Positions 8,408 through 17,777 of a stretch of 23,416 nt of DNA are shown one piece after another (the first letter of the stretch is position 1; each line of letters starts with the position of its first letter). The notes under the pieces were generated by a model. It saw only the letters and a list, made by a program, of their open reading frames with translations. It ran no database searches and was not told the DNA's origin. The position numbers and the translations under genes are program-made. This stretch comes from Zelonia costaricensis (lineage: Eukaryota; Euglenozoa; Kinetoplastea; Trypanosomatida; Trypanosomatidae): assembly GCA_030849075.1 (NCBI GenBank), contig JASAOO010003122.1, positions 1 to 23,416 of the forward strand, given 5' to 3'.

Positions 8408-9532
8408 CTACTGCTGACTCATGCGGGCGGACTCCAGCATCTTGTCCATGATGGCCTGCGTCTTCCACGAGATGGTCGCCCACTGGCGGGCCGCCGCCTC
8501 CTCGGCCACTAGCCGGCGCGCCGGCCCTTCACCATCTTCGGTGAGCATGCGAAACACATCGCCCCAGAGCTCGGTGCGCTGCGAGTTGGGCGCGTCACCC
8601 GCCACGGTGTGCAGCACCGTCGAGCAGAGGTTGTGCGAGTCGCAGACCTCGTCGTGACTGCTGTTGTGCACCTCATAAAACTGCGTCGTCTCACGCGTGG
8701 TGATGGGCTGGCAGAAGTCGTCCAGCTGCAGCGTGCCCGTCGTGGTGGCGACGTGCAGGGTCTGCTCGAAGGCAGTGTCGAAGGAGACGTAGAAGGACGC
8801 CAGCGCGACGACGCCGTCCACCTCAAACTTCATGTCGCCCATGAAGGAGATGACGGCGCCTTTTTCGTTGTGCTTCAGAATGCGGCCGGTCACCTCAGTG
8901 GGCATCTGGAAGTCCATGAGGTGCAGCGTGTACCGAATGCAGTACCAGCCAAGGTCGCCCAGCGCGCCGTGCGGCTCTAGCGCCGGGTTCGCGCGGATGT
9001 CGTTGCTGAGAAACGCGTCGCCGCCGGCCAGCGTGAAGTTGGCAAAGATGTGCTTGATGGGGCCGCCCATCCCCTTCACCGCCGCGCACACCTCGGCGAT
9101 GCGCTTGCCGTGGGACAGCATGGTGCCGTCCATGTACAGCAGCCGCTGCGCATCCAGGGCCTCGATCCAGCCGCGCAGCATCTCTGCGTCCACCGCCGGC
9201 GGCTTCTCGCCCACCACGTGCTTCTTGTGCTTGACGCACTCCTTCACCCAGTGGTCACGTGCCGTGACGGGAATCGCGATGTACACGACGTCCACATCCG
9301 CCGCGGACACGAGCTCCTCGTACGTGCACACCACCGGCGCGGCGTCGTCGCTGAGCTGCAGGGCATTGCTCACCCGCTTCACGAATTCACGGCCGCGCTC
9401 GGCGTCACGGCAGCCGACACGTGTCACAGCCATGCCGTTTTCGTGCACGCCAGCCCAGGCGCGCCACGCAATGTTCGCCGCCCCGAGGAGGCCCACACGA
9501 ATAGCCGGTGCGTCACTCATGACTGCTGCCAT
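8408..9532 (-). CDS. Gfo/Idh/MocA-family NAD(P)-dependent oxidoreductase
   Basis: A 374-residue protein of the Gfo/Idh/MocA family, closest by motif to the dihydrodiol dehydrogenase / xylose dehydrogenase-like branch. The N-terminal Rossmann domain shows IRVGLLGAANIA (11-22) for dinucleotide binding and VDVVYIAIP (80-88). The family's catalytic EKP triplet is at 109-111 (Lys110). The C-terminal alpha/beta domain carries GALGDLGWYCIRY (189-201) and LMDF (205-208), where this branch has its GxLxDxGxY signature. Substrate cannot be read from sequence; a sugar, polyol or diol is likely. No signal peptide or peroxisomal/glycosomal C-terminal signal is visible (it ends MSQQ), so cytosol is the default. 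The frame is open 37 codons further upstream through a His-Thr repeat made by a CA microsatellite, so that part is excluded. The ATG at 9520, four codons in, is an alternative start. The next gene downstream encodes a diverged homologue. Confidence 0.92.
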   Translation of the reverse strand: MAAVMSDAPAIRVGLLGAANIAWRAWAGVHENGMAVTRVGCRDAERGREFVKRVSNALQLSDDAAPVVCTYEELVSAADVDVVYIAIPVTARDHWVKECVKHKKHVVGEKPPAVDAEMLRGWIEALDAQRLLYMDGTMLSHGKRIAEVCAAVKGMGGPIKHIFANFTLAGGDAFLSNDIRANPALEPHGALGDLGWYCIRYTLHLMDFQMPTEVTGRILKHNEKGAVISFMGDMKFEVDGVVALASFYVSFDTAFEQTLHVATTTGTLQLDDFCQPITTRETTQFYEVHNSSHDEVCDSHNLCSTVLHTVAGDAPNSQRTELWGDVFRMLTEDGEGPARRLVAEEAAARQWATISWKTQAIMDKMLESARMSQQ

Positions 9533-9545
9533 CAAGGGAATCCTC

Positions 9546-9565
9546 TGTGTGTGTGTGTGTGTGTG
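9546..9565. repeat. (TG)10 microsatellite, CA on the coding strand
   Basis: Ten perfect TG units, immediately 3' of a coding-strand AG (9545-9546) and only 13-33 nt before the oxidoreductase ATG. It may act as part of the trans-splicing pyrimidine signal or simply be a variable repeat in the 5' UTR. Confidence 0.85.
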
Positions 9566-10187
9566 CGTATTTGCTTTCCGTATTTTGTTGTTCTTTTCTC
9601 CCACGAGAGTCGCTTGACGTGTGCAGACCGTACGCAGGCCCACGTGTGTGTTTGGCGGTGGTGGCGGTGAGAGAAGGAAGCCCAGATGCAGTGTGCGCGT
9701 GAAAGCCGCTCAGTTGGGTGTGAGAGAGAGAGACAGGGGGGCGAGGGAGGTGGCGATGGTGAAGCTGTTGCTACTTGTTGGTTGTGCGAGGCGCCGAGAA
9801 TACCTTGTGCATCCGAGAAGCGAAGAGAGAAGGAAAGAGCGAGATAGAGTGACACTCTCAAGAGGTGTGCGAGTTGCAGCTGGTCTGCACACACACACAC
9901 AGAGAAAGATGTTTCCCCAGTAGCCGTGTGCGGAGAGGCTTGCAACGGAGAATTCCGCAAGCGTCGCACAACACGGAGGCGAAGTCGGGGACGAGATTCC
10001 AGGCGGCACGCAACCGCGGTCTCCCTCGCCCGATGCGCCGTAGTAAAGGGGGGGTTGCCGACCACGTGACACCCACACCGTTGCTTGATGGGGCGGCTCA
10101 CCTCGCCCCCCCCCCTCGCACGCATCCACGCTCGACGCATCCAGCGCGTGACACGAATCCCCCCTCACACCGTCGGCGTACTTCGAC

Positions 10188-10189
<2 letters not shown>

Positions 10190-10228
<39 letters not shown>
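10190..10228. repeat. (CA)19 microsatellite
   Basis: About 19 uninterrupted CA units on the plus strand, TG on the transcribed-gene strand, in the presumed 3' flank of the primase gene. It is the longest dinucleotide array in the window. Confidence 0.92.
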
Positions 10229-10229
<1 letters not shown>

Positions 10230-11081
10230 GTCACCTGCCGCTCCGCGGCGCTGCCTGACGGTGTCGTGGTTGGTGTAGCGTTTGCATTGTGTTAGATTTT
10301 CTTTGTTTTTGCGCAGTTGCGACTTTACCGCATCAAGAGACCCTTCACAGAGAGAGAGAGAGAGAAAGAACCGGGCCCAGCGCGAGACGCAGATGAGGAA
10401 GCCGCACGCATTTTGAATAGGAGCTTATGGGAGACAGTGATGTCCCCCGGCGTCCTTCCGCGGGTCCCATTGCCCTGCGCGGCACGACGTCTACGCACGC
10501 GCTCCACCGTCATTCACAACTCACGGTATAGCACTCCGACTAATCCCAATACAAGGCAAGCGACAGCATGCTCCCCGACACCTCCACAGAAGGACAACTT
10601 CGCGCAACAACGGCAGCCACAAAAAAAAACCCTTGACGTACGGCGCACCGCACTACCACCACCACCACCTCAGACACAATCGAGTCAACTCAACGCTGAA
10701 ACCACAACGCACACGACGTTGGGTTCGTCTTCCCCCTCGCTCCTCGCACTCTATGGGCGCTTCTATGGAAAACTCTTCATATGCCAACGCCAACACACAA
10801 CACACACACAAAAGAAAAAGAAAAAGAACAGCAACAGCAACGTCCAACCCAAGAAGTTCGCCGGTGTAGGGGCTGGAGGCGCAGGTGGATGGGCCAGGAG
10901 GCGGTGGGCGGGAGTTGTGTCAGAATTGCGACGCGGACTCCGCGAGCACCGCGCGCCTTCGCCCCCCCCCCACTCCCCGCCTCGCCCTCCCTCCCCGTTC
11001 CGGTCATCGGCTCCTCACTCTTCTTCCTTCAACAATCTAAAAAAGAAAACACTCCCGCGCGCACACACCCCGGCAGCGCCC

Positions 11082-13295
11082 CTATGCGCGGCGGAACGCT
11101 TTCTTCTGCAGCTTCAACTTGCGCGACGCTGCCGGCACGCTCTGCGGTGCCGCGGCAGGGGCCTCCTCCTTCGCCTTCTGGGCCTGCTGCTGCTGCTGCT
11201 GCTGCTTTTCGTCCGCAGCCGCGCGCTTGGCGGTCGCGCGTGCGGCGTGGCGGCTCGCCTCCGCCGCCTCGCGTTCCATTGCCTCCTGCATGGGCAGCTG
11301 CAGCCGGCCGAGCCGCTTGTACGCCGCCCACCAGTCGGAGCGGTCCCCGAGCTTCTCCGGGTCGAAGGCGGACCAGCGCGCCTCGCACTCGCCGCTGTGG
11401 AACTTCAACGGGCACTTGCGGCTGGCCTCCGTCCAGGCGTCCAGCATCTCCTCCATGGCCGGCCGCTCCAGGTTCTTGGCATTGCGGAACTGATAGGCGA
11501 TGCGGTACGCGCACAGCCCCAGCCCGATCCACGTGCGCCACTCCCCCACCTCCACCTCGGTTGCATGGCGCAGCCAGCGCGAGGCGTTGGCGACTGCCTC
11601 CCTCTCGGTGCGAGGCAGCAGCACCTGCGGCGGAAGCACCTTCTCCGTGCCATCTGCCATAATCTTCGTGCCGCCGTACGCCGGCTGGTAGTACTGCCGC
11701 GGCGGCTCGAAGGTCAGCAGGCGCGAGTACGTTGCCGGGTCACGCACGCAGATCGAGTGCAGCGCGGCCTGCTCGTCGCTGACCTTGCCACCCGGGAAGC
11801 CAATGTTCCACTTCGGCTCATCGAACACGACCATCGCGCTGGTGTGGTTCTCCTTCATGCAGCCGAACATACGCAGCATGCCGTTCTGTCGGTAGATCTG
11901 CAAGTCGACGTTGGGGAGTCGCTCCTGGAAGCTGAACAGAAAGCCGTACAGGGACTCGAAGTCCGCGAACGCAACGTCCTTCAGGCGTGTGTGCACGTGA
12001 AAGGATGCCTTCTTGAGGTTGGGCGACTGCAGCACCACCTGCGACGCAATGGTCTCGCCGATCTTCTCGATCTCCTCCTTTAGCGGGCCAAGCACGTCGT
12101 CCAGGACCTTGCGCTGGAAGGGGCGAATCTTTGACATGCTCCAGTACTCCTGCGGGACGTGGCAGTCGATATCCATGACGATGTCGATCGGCGTGCCGCG
12201 GCGACCGAAGACGGCGTGCACGGTGCGGATCGTGTCTGGCATCGACACGATGGCCGCACTCGCCGCCTCGAGCGAGGTGCCGGGCCACGCAAAGAACTGG
12301 CACCCACCGGACGGGAGCCGGCGCGCAAACATGGCATCGGACGGCGAGCAGAGGGAGCCGACCTCCTCGATGCGGTAGCCCTTCACCATGGGCGTCTTGC
12401 GAGAGTCTGCGCCTGCGCCACTGTACCCGCTGCCCGCCTCGTCATCCTCGCCGAACGCTGCGCCGTCACCCCCCGCCGCTGCCGCTGCCGCTGCCGCCGC
12501 CTCCTCCGCCTCCACGTCGGCGGCGCGCTCGCGGGCACGGCCGCGTGTGGGCGGCGTGTACACCCGGTACCCTACGGCCCCCTCACCCTCCCCATCCCCA
12601 TCCTCCGCGTCCTGCGCCTGCGTCGACTGCTCCGGCGCCTCAGCTTCGGCGTCGGTGTGCGCGGCCGGCGCCGGCTCCTCCTCGATCGCGCCCTCCGGCT
12701 GCTTGCGGATCTCACTCAGCATCGCGAAGCCACGACGCAGGGGCGCACTGGCCGCCGCGGCCGCGGTGGTGGTCGTGGACGGGGTCGGGGTGGGCGCGGG
12801 CTCGGCCGGCTGGGACATGGTGGCAGCATCCGCAGCCGCCTCCTCGTTCTCCTCTGCAAAGTCCTCGGCCGCCGCAGCCTCGGCCACAGGTACCGCGGCG
12901 GCGGCAGCAGCAGCGGCGGCACCAGCGGGTGCCCCCGAGCCGTGAGAGACCTTCTTGCGCTTCACGATGCGCCGAATGATCTTCTTCTTGCGCAGCGGGG
13001 CACCGCCTGATGACGCGGTCGGGGCCGGCGACGGGGTGGCGGCGGCAGGCGGCGTGACGAGGGGGGCGGAGCGCACCATACCAGCGGCTGCGGTGCCGCT
13101 CGCATTGGACGTCGGCGGGGCCCCGGCGGCGGCCGCGGTGGGGTGGAGGGGGGCCGCAGGGTTTGGCCGCGGGGGGACCTGCGAGCGTGCGGGGCTGGCT
13201 AATGTGGCGGCCGCCGCTGCTGCTGCCTCACCAGGGCGCTTCTGCCCCACGTTGAAGGCCCCCTTGAGGAGCAGTGCGGTGGTGCGGCGCTGCAT
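11082..13295 (-). CDS. PRI1: AEP/PriCT-2 DNA primase, PRI1-like, probably mitochondrial
   Basis: A 737-residue primase-polymerase of the archaeo-eukaryotic primase superfamily. Motif I is IDIVMDID (Asp375, Asp377), motif II is SFHVH (Ser431, His433) and motif III is NVDLQIY (Asp464): a full catalytic set. Residues about 568-670 resemble PriCT-2, with WRTWIGLGL, then LDAWTEASRKC and WSAFDPEK. That pairing is what is described for the trypanosome mitochondrial primases PRI1/PRI2, which prime kinetoplast DNA replication. I see no UL52-type zinc finger, which argues against PrimPol-like PPL proteins. Residues 1-300 are Ala/Pro-rich and disordered, with a basic KKKIIRRIVKRKK patch (103-115). The tail has Q7 (698-704) and Lys-rich helix. 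The chosen start gives MQRRTTALLLKGAF, a plausible mitochondrial presequence; an in-frame ATG 25 codons upstream lies in A-rich flank. PRI1 over PRI2 rests on remembered synteny with the thiolase gene. Confidence 0.85.
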   Translation of the reverse strand: MQRRTTALLLKGAFNVGQKRPGEAAAAAAATLASPARSQVPPRPNPAAPLHPTAAAAGAPPTSNASGTAAAGMVRSAPLVTPPAAATPSPAPTASSGGAPLRKKKIIRRIVKRKKVSHGSGAPAGAAAAAAAAAVPVAEAAAAEDFAEENEEAAADAATMSQPAEPAPTPTPSTTTTAAAAASAPLRRGFAMLSEIRKQPEGAIEEEPAPAAHTDAEAEAPEQSTQAQDAEDGDGEGEGAVGYRVYTPPTRGRARERAADVEAEEAAAAAAAAAGGDGAAFGEDDEAGSGYSGAGADSRKTPMVKGYRIEEVGSLCSPSDAMFARRLPSGGCQFFAWPGTSLEAASAAIVSMPDTIRTVHAVFGRRGTPIDIVMDIDCHVPQEYWSMSKIRPFQRKVLDDVLGPLKEEIEKIGETIASQVVLQSPNLKKASFHVHTRLKDVAFADFESLYGFLFSFQERLPNVDLQIYRQNGMLRMFGCMKENHTSAMVVFDEPKWNIGFPGGKVSDEQAALHSICVRDPATYSRLLTFEPPRQYYQPAYGGTKIMADGTEKVLPPQVLLPRTEREAVANASRWLRHATEVEVGEWRTWIGLGLCAYRIAYQFRNAKNLERPAMEEMLDAWTEASRKCPLKFHSGECEARWSAFDPEKLGDRSDWWAAYKRLGRLQLPMQEAMEREAAEASRHAARATAKRAAADEKQQQQQQQAQKAKEEAPAAAPQSVPAASRKLKLQKKAFRRA

Positions 13296-13950
13296 TCTCT
13301 TTTTTTTTGACCCTGTTTTTTTCTTCGGTTCTTGTGCGTAGAACGGACAGACGCGTGGGCGTAGGCACACGATGCGGTGGGAAACAAACGCGTGTCTATG
13401 AGTTCCGCTGCTTCAGGGCCCGATCGAGAGTGAGCGAGGGAGGGAGGGGCTGCTGCGAATGCGAGGGGCGTGCGCTGCAGTCAGCGAGTCAAGAAAAGGA
13501 AGAAGATGGACACGCCGTCTATGAGCACAAAGAGCTGGCTCGTGCACCCTTTATGGGGTGGTGGGGAGGGAAGAGGAGTGAAGGAGGGGGGTGGGCTGGG
13601 CGGACGCACACGTTGTAGGCTGATGTCCCAATCTTGAGGCCAAGCTTGTAATGAAAACAAGCCGTAAAACTTCAGGTGATGAATCGACAGACCTTGCAAG
13701 GCCACTGGAGGGAAACGCGCAAGCGAGCAAGACGAGGAAGCTCAGCGCACACGCACACACGCAGACCCGCACAGAGACACGTAGCGCACAAGTGGCGCCA
13801 ACCACAGCTCTCTTGCTTGTACTCGCCTTGGCTCGCTAGCCACGTCTTTGATGCAGCGGTGACACGACGAACACGGCTTCGGTGGATGCACGAGGCGCGT
13901 GAGGAGCAGCGAGACGGTTTTGTGCGTTGTTTGAGCCGTTTGGGTGTGTA

Positions 13951-13984
<34 letters not shown>

Positions 13985-15699
13985 CCGTGGATGCAGTAGC
14001 AAGCGGTGTGTCTAGCTGGTGGGGGAGCGTGGCTTTTTCTCCGGTAGTCCTGCGCGGCCTCTTAGGGACACGAAGCCGGGAAGCGTGTACGCGAGAGAAG
14101 AAGTGGACGGCGGAGAAGATGCGATACAAGGCGAGGTCAAATGGAATGCAGTCAACACAACCGCGAAGGTGGGGACGTAGGAGACCTCCTCACTGCCCCA
14201 AGTGACGGACAAATACGGAGCATTCGCGAGAACCCTCTCATGATGGGGCACGGAGACACACACTCACACAATCAGGGCGCACGAAGCGTGGTGGCGCGAT
14301 GCTCGGAGCGGGGAAGCGGATTGGTGCTGAGGTAGTGGGAGAGAGCGTTAGGCAGATCCACGGGCAACGCTGATGTGCACACAACCCTACCCGCCTCTTC
14401 TCCTTTCTCCTTCTCCTTTTCCACCTTCTTCTGCATTCCAATGCGTGTGAGAATTCGCTTTGAGTCGGTTGCTTTCGATTGTTTTTTTTTTTGGGGGGGA
14501 GGGGGTCTGTGCCGATGGATTATCAGATCCACACACGCACACACGCACAGACACAGACAGACACACACACACGCGAAACCCAATAATAAAAGGAAAGCCG
14601 CGCACAAACGCCGACGGACACCGACAAACGAAAAAAAAAAAAAGAATCCACAAAGAGCGTCGTTTTTTGTTGTTGTTATCCCCTTTTCTTCTTTCCTTTT
14701 GTGTTTTCCCTGCGCCGATGGTGCTCCTCCCTGCCGCGCCTCCCCCCTCCCGCCCTCTCGACACTCACGCGCACGTGAATGGGTGGGGGAGGGAGGGAGG
14801 CGGGGGGGGAGGGAGGAGGACGGGAAATGGAAAACGCGCGGTGCAACAGAGAGGCGCAGTGGAAGGGCGCGGCACCATCATCGCAAACCAAATCGAAAAA
14901 AAAAAAAAGAGCAACGAATCACGAAGCCTCAAAAAAAGAAAACACCGCCGTGGAAAATTCTGCCGCATGAAAGGCGCATATATGCGGGTGCAGGGCAAGC
15001 GAGCGGTCCCCACGCTTCACGAGGGCCACGACAACAGGCACGGTACGCGAAGCACCCGTGGCAGACGGAAAAAGGGGGAAAAGGAGGGGTGGGGGAGGGG
15101 AGAGAGACATCTCGCGTAGCTGCACGTGAGTGTGAGGGCGGGGGGGGGGGGACGGCGACGGCAAGAAACACGTGCTGCGAGGCTTCTCATCGTCGAAGCC
15201 GACGGCTGTGGCGTCAAGTGCGCAGACGCGCCCGCAGCATGCAAATGTAGCCAACTGCCCCCTTCCCTTCTCTTCTCCCTTCTCTTGCCTCCCCTCGCAC
15301 CCCACCACCCCTGTCGGCCGATACTCGCTCCCAGCGTCTCCTCACGCTTCTCGTTCGCCACGTCCCCCCCCCCTAACCCGCTCCACACCGCGCACGAGAA
15401 TTTAGGCGGCGGGGAGTGGGGAGCAGGGACGGCAGGCGGGTGCAACACGACTTGAACAGAGTCGCAGGGCGCTGCACCGCTCGCATGTGGCCCTGACAAC
15501 CACCATCGCGGGGCGCAGCTGTTTCTTATCAGACGTGTGGATGGAGCTGTGATGCTCAAGGTGCTCGACGCGTCAAGGGCAGAGAGAGATAGGGGCATTC
15601 TCACAACAGCGCGTGTTGCGGACGCGATGGTTTTCTGCCTCGACGCATCCATGAACCCCCACACATAACAGACACACACGCAGACCCAAACGCGCCCTC
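13296..15699. other. Long intergenic region (2.4 kb) between thiolase and primase genes
   Basis: It contains the 5' flank of the primase (T-rich on the plus strand close to the ATG; purine-rich tract 13431-13460), a TGTGTA-type repeat at 13943-13984, a CA-rich block at 14530-14572, A-runs at about 14631-14643 and 14896-14908, and G-rich tracts near 14497-14507, 14785-14815 and 15135-15150. The right end (15540-15699) is the presumed thiolase 3' UTR, carrying the 16-nt block at 15567-15582. Open frames across it are low-complexity and change with the repeats. No gene supported. Confidence 0.55.
13943..13984. repeat. TGTGTA-type microsatellite
   Basis: Alternating TG and TATGTG units over about 40 bp, in the long spacer upstream of the primase. 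It translates to Val-Cys/Val-Tyr or His-Ile strings in spurious frames. Confidence 0.85.
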
Positions 15700-17025
15700 C
15701 TAGATGTTCTGCAGCACCGTCGACACGGCAGTCTTGTCGTCGCCGCCCATGTTGAGCGTGGCGCCGAGGGCCGGGATCTTCTTCATCTGGTACGCCCCGC
15801 ACTGCCCCTTCATCTGGCGGTACACCTCCATAATCTGCTTCACACCCGTCGCGCCGACCGGATGGCCGAAGGAGAGAAGACCGCCGCCGGTGTTGACCGG
15901 GATGCGGCCCTCCAGCGTCGTGTCACCGTTGCGGATGAGGTCCTTGGCGTGGCCGTACTCGGCAATGCCGAGCGCCTCGTACATGAGCATCTCCGCAATC
16001 GTGAAGCAGTCGTGCACCTCGGCGACGTTGAGGTCGGACGGCTTCACGCCGGCCATGGCGAGCGCCTTCTGGGCCGCCTGGCGCGACGTGAACATGCAGC
16101 ACGCGTCCTCGGGGTCCTCGTAGAGGTTGCTGGCCGCGCACGCGAGCGACTTCATCTCAACCAGACGGCTGTCGTTCGGGCTAAGGCCAAGCTTCTTGAG
16201 GCCGGCCTCGTTCGCCAGCACCACACCCGCGCCGCCATCACTGACCTGCGAGCAGTCCGTCATGCGCAGGTAGTTCTTGTACGTCTCGTTGCCCAGGAAC
16301 TTCGGGTTCGCGGTCTCATCGCCGTTGCACTGCTCGAAGCTGACCTTGCGGGTGTGCATGTGGGCGAGCGGGTTCTTGTTGCCGTTCGCGTACGCCTTCG
16401 CCGCGACGCGCGCCGTGTCCTCCATCGTGAAGTGGTTGTGCTCCGCAATGTACTTCATGCGCTTGGCGAAGAGGCAGGGGAACGTGAAGTCGTCGATCTT
16501 GCGCTGCCGCTGGTAGTCCGCAGCGCGGGCCAGGTAGTCACCACCCACGCGCGCCGTTGCCGTCGTTTGCACCTCCACGCCGACCGCGAGGGCGATGTCG
16601 GCCGCCCCGGCCTTGAGGGCGTTGTTCGCCGACATGACGGCCAGACCACCGGAGGCGCACGCACCCTCGACGCGCATCGCCGGCTTGTACATCAGCGGGT
16701 TCTTGGCGCCGGCCTCGCCGTACGTGAGGCTGCCGATCGCCGCCGCGCCGAGGTGACCCTGGTTGGAGAAGAGCTCGCCGAGGAAGTTGCCGACGTACAC
16801 GTGGTCGATCAGCTCCTCCTTACCGGCGAGGCCGGTGCTCTTGGATGTCTCCTGCACCGTCGTCGCCAAGATCTCCTCCAGCGTTTTGTTCTGCTTCTTG
16901 CCGAAGTCGGGGTGCTTCTTGTCAATGAAGAGCTTGCTGCCCTTGCCAACGAAGGGGGTGATGTGGCCGCCGACAATGAACACGCGCGACGCCGCCTGCA
17001 AGTGGGTCAGGTTGGAGCGGAACAT
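15700..17025 (-). CDS. SCP2-type thiolase (3-ketoacyl-CoA thiolase-like)
   Basis: A 441-residue thiolase. The acyl-accepting cysteine is Cys123 in VEGACASGG. HDCF (338-341) is the signature of the SCP2-thiolase branch, where Cys340 is thought to replace the second catalytic cysteine of ordinary thiolases. GHPVGATG (387-394) supplies His388. The C-terminal position that carries CxG in other thiolases reads NMGG, consistent with that branch. The expected reaction is CoA-dependent cleavage of 3-ketoacyl-CoA to acetyl-CoA plus a shortened acyl-CoA. There is no fused SCP2 lipid-transfer domain and no C-terminal PTS1 (ends LQNI). The N-terminus, MFRSNLTHLQAASR, is short and basic and could be a mitochondrial presequence. 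Family alignment begins within about 15 residues of this ATG, so the start looks right. The acetyl-CoA synthetase gene two positions upstream makes the neighbourhood acetyl-CoA-related. Confidence 0.95.
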   Translation of the reverse strand: MFRSNLTHLQAASRVFIVGGHITPFVGKGSKLFIDKKHPDFGKKQNKTLEEILATTVQETSKSTGLAGKEELIDHVYVGNFLGELFSNQGHLGAAAIGSLTYGEAGAKNPLMYKPAMRVEGACASGGLAVMSANNALKAGAADIALAVGVEVQTTATARVGGDYLARAADYQRQRKIDDFTFPCLFAKRMKYIAEHNHFTMEDTARVAAKAYANGNKNPLAHMHTRKVSFEQCNGDETANPKFLGNETYKNYLRMTDCSQVSDGGAGVVLANEAGLKKLGLSPNDSRLVEMKSLACAASNLYEDPEDACCMFTSRQAAQKALAMAGVKPSDLNVAEVHDCFTIAEMLMYEALGIAEYGHAKDLIRNGDTTLEGRIPVNTGGGLLSFGHPVGATGVKQIMEVYRQMKGQCGAYQMKKIPALGATLNMGGDDKTAVSTVLQNI

Positions 17026-17064
17026 GATGGCTTCTTTGCTTTCTTGTTTGTTTGTATGGTGACG

Positions 17065-17066
17065 CT
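17065..17066 (-). promoter_or_regulatory. Predicted spliced-leader acceptor AG of the thiolase gene
   Basis: First coding-strand AG after a pyrimidine-rich tract (plus-strand purines about 17107-17146). It gives a 39-nt 5' UTR before the ATG at 17025. Sequence rule only. Confidence 0.4.
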
Positions 17067-17762
17067 TGAGGGATCGAGAAACGCGAAAAGGGGGAACAGT
17101 TAGGACGGGAAGGAGGGAGAAAGGGAGGGGGTGAGAGGAAACACTCGGTCGTTGAAGGAGCCGATAGACTTCCTTCTTCTGTTCTTTTTGAAAGTGTGAG
17201 TGTGTGTTTGTGTGTGGAGAAGGCGAAACACAAAAAAAAGGGTTTGGAAAGGCTGGAGAAAAAAAACGGCGAGAGGAGAGCGATGGCGAGTTAATGATGA
17301 CACTGATGAGCGGGAACTGTCACCGCGTGTGTGGGGGAAGGGGGGTGGAGGGGAGGGGGCAAGGAACGCGAATGGACAAGAGCGTCAACGAGAAGAAGCG
17401 GTACGTGCACGCATTGCCCACAGGAGCAGAGAAGACACGTGGGAATAAAAGAAAAAGGATAAAACAATATGGGGATGAAGTCGAAAGAGTGAGGGGGGAG
17501 CAAGGCAGAGATCGAAGCGTGAGCTGCGCGGCTGCGTGGCGCATGTGCCGTGACAGGGAATTACGTCATTTAGCGTGTCGTCACGCCTGCGTGCACTTGG
17601 ATGCGTTCACGGTGGCTTCAAAGTAGTTCATGGCGTTCACACAATCAGAGAACGCGGTGCAGCATCACAAGCGGTGGCGTGGCAACCTTACACGAGCCTT
17701 CTCATTTGTTGTCTTCTTTCTCGTTGTTGTTGCTTGCACGGCGCAAAGCTGCTCCTGCTGCT

Positions 17763-17777
17763 GGGGGGGGGGGGGGG
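17763..17777. repeat. Poly-G tract (G15)
   Basis: About 15 consecutive G on the plus strand, C on the mRNA strand, in the presumed 3' flank of the CHCH gene. Similar G13-14 or C13 runs occur at 3856-3869, 223-235 and 19044-19056. Confidence 0.8.

Larger units (their letters stand above)
9533..11081. other. Intergenic region between primase and oxidoreductase genes
   Basis: About 1.5 kb. It includes the 5' flank of the oxidoreductase (CA repeat, further pyrimidine tract as plus-strand purines 9668-9680 and 9723-9760) and a long presumed 3' UTR of the primase gene. Also present are a (CA)n run at 10190-10228, short GA repeats at 10350-10366, a block ctcgacgcatcca at 10131-10143 that recurs at 15639-15651, and A-rich stretches at 10621-10630 and 10805-10830. 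A 588-codon plus-strand frame that starts here is an antisense shadow of the primase. Confidence 0.55.

Noticed and set aside
10317..12083. 588-codon plus-strand open frame across the spacer and primase C-terminus
   Set aside because: Begins in low-complexity spacer and continues as a shadow of the primase. No recognisable domain, and opposite to the direction of every supported gene.
13644..13662. Hairpin gcttgt / acaagc with a box-C-like gtgatga about 14 nt to its right
   Set aside because: The stem is only 6 bp and no matching box D is found at a suitable distance, so a C/D snoRNA cannot be supported.
14375..15250. 291-codon plus-strand frame in the thiolase-primase spacer
   Set aside because: Lys/Arg/Thr-rich translation of A-runs and CA repeats; no motif and wrong orientation.
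15862..17103. 413-codon plus-strand open frame opposite the thiolase
   Set aside because: Same antisense effect; the minus-strand thiolase has all catalytic motifs.
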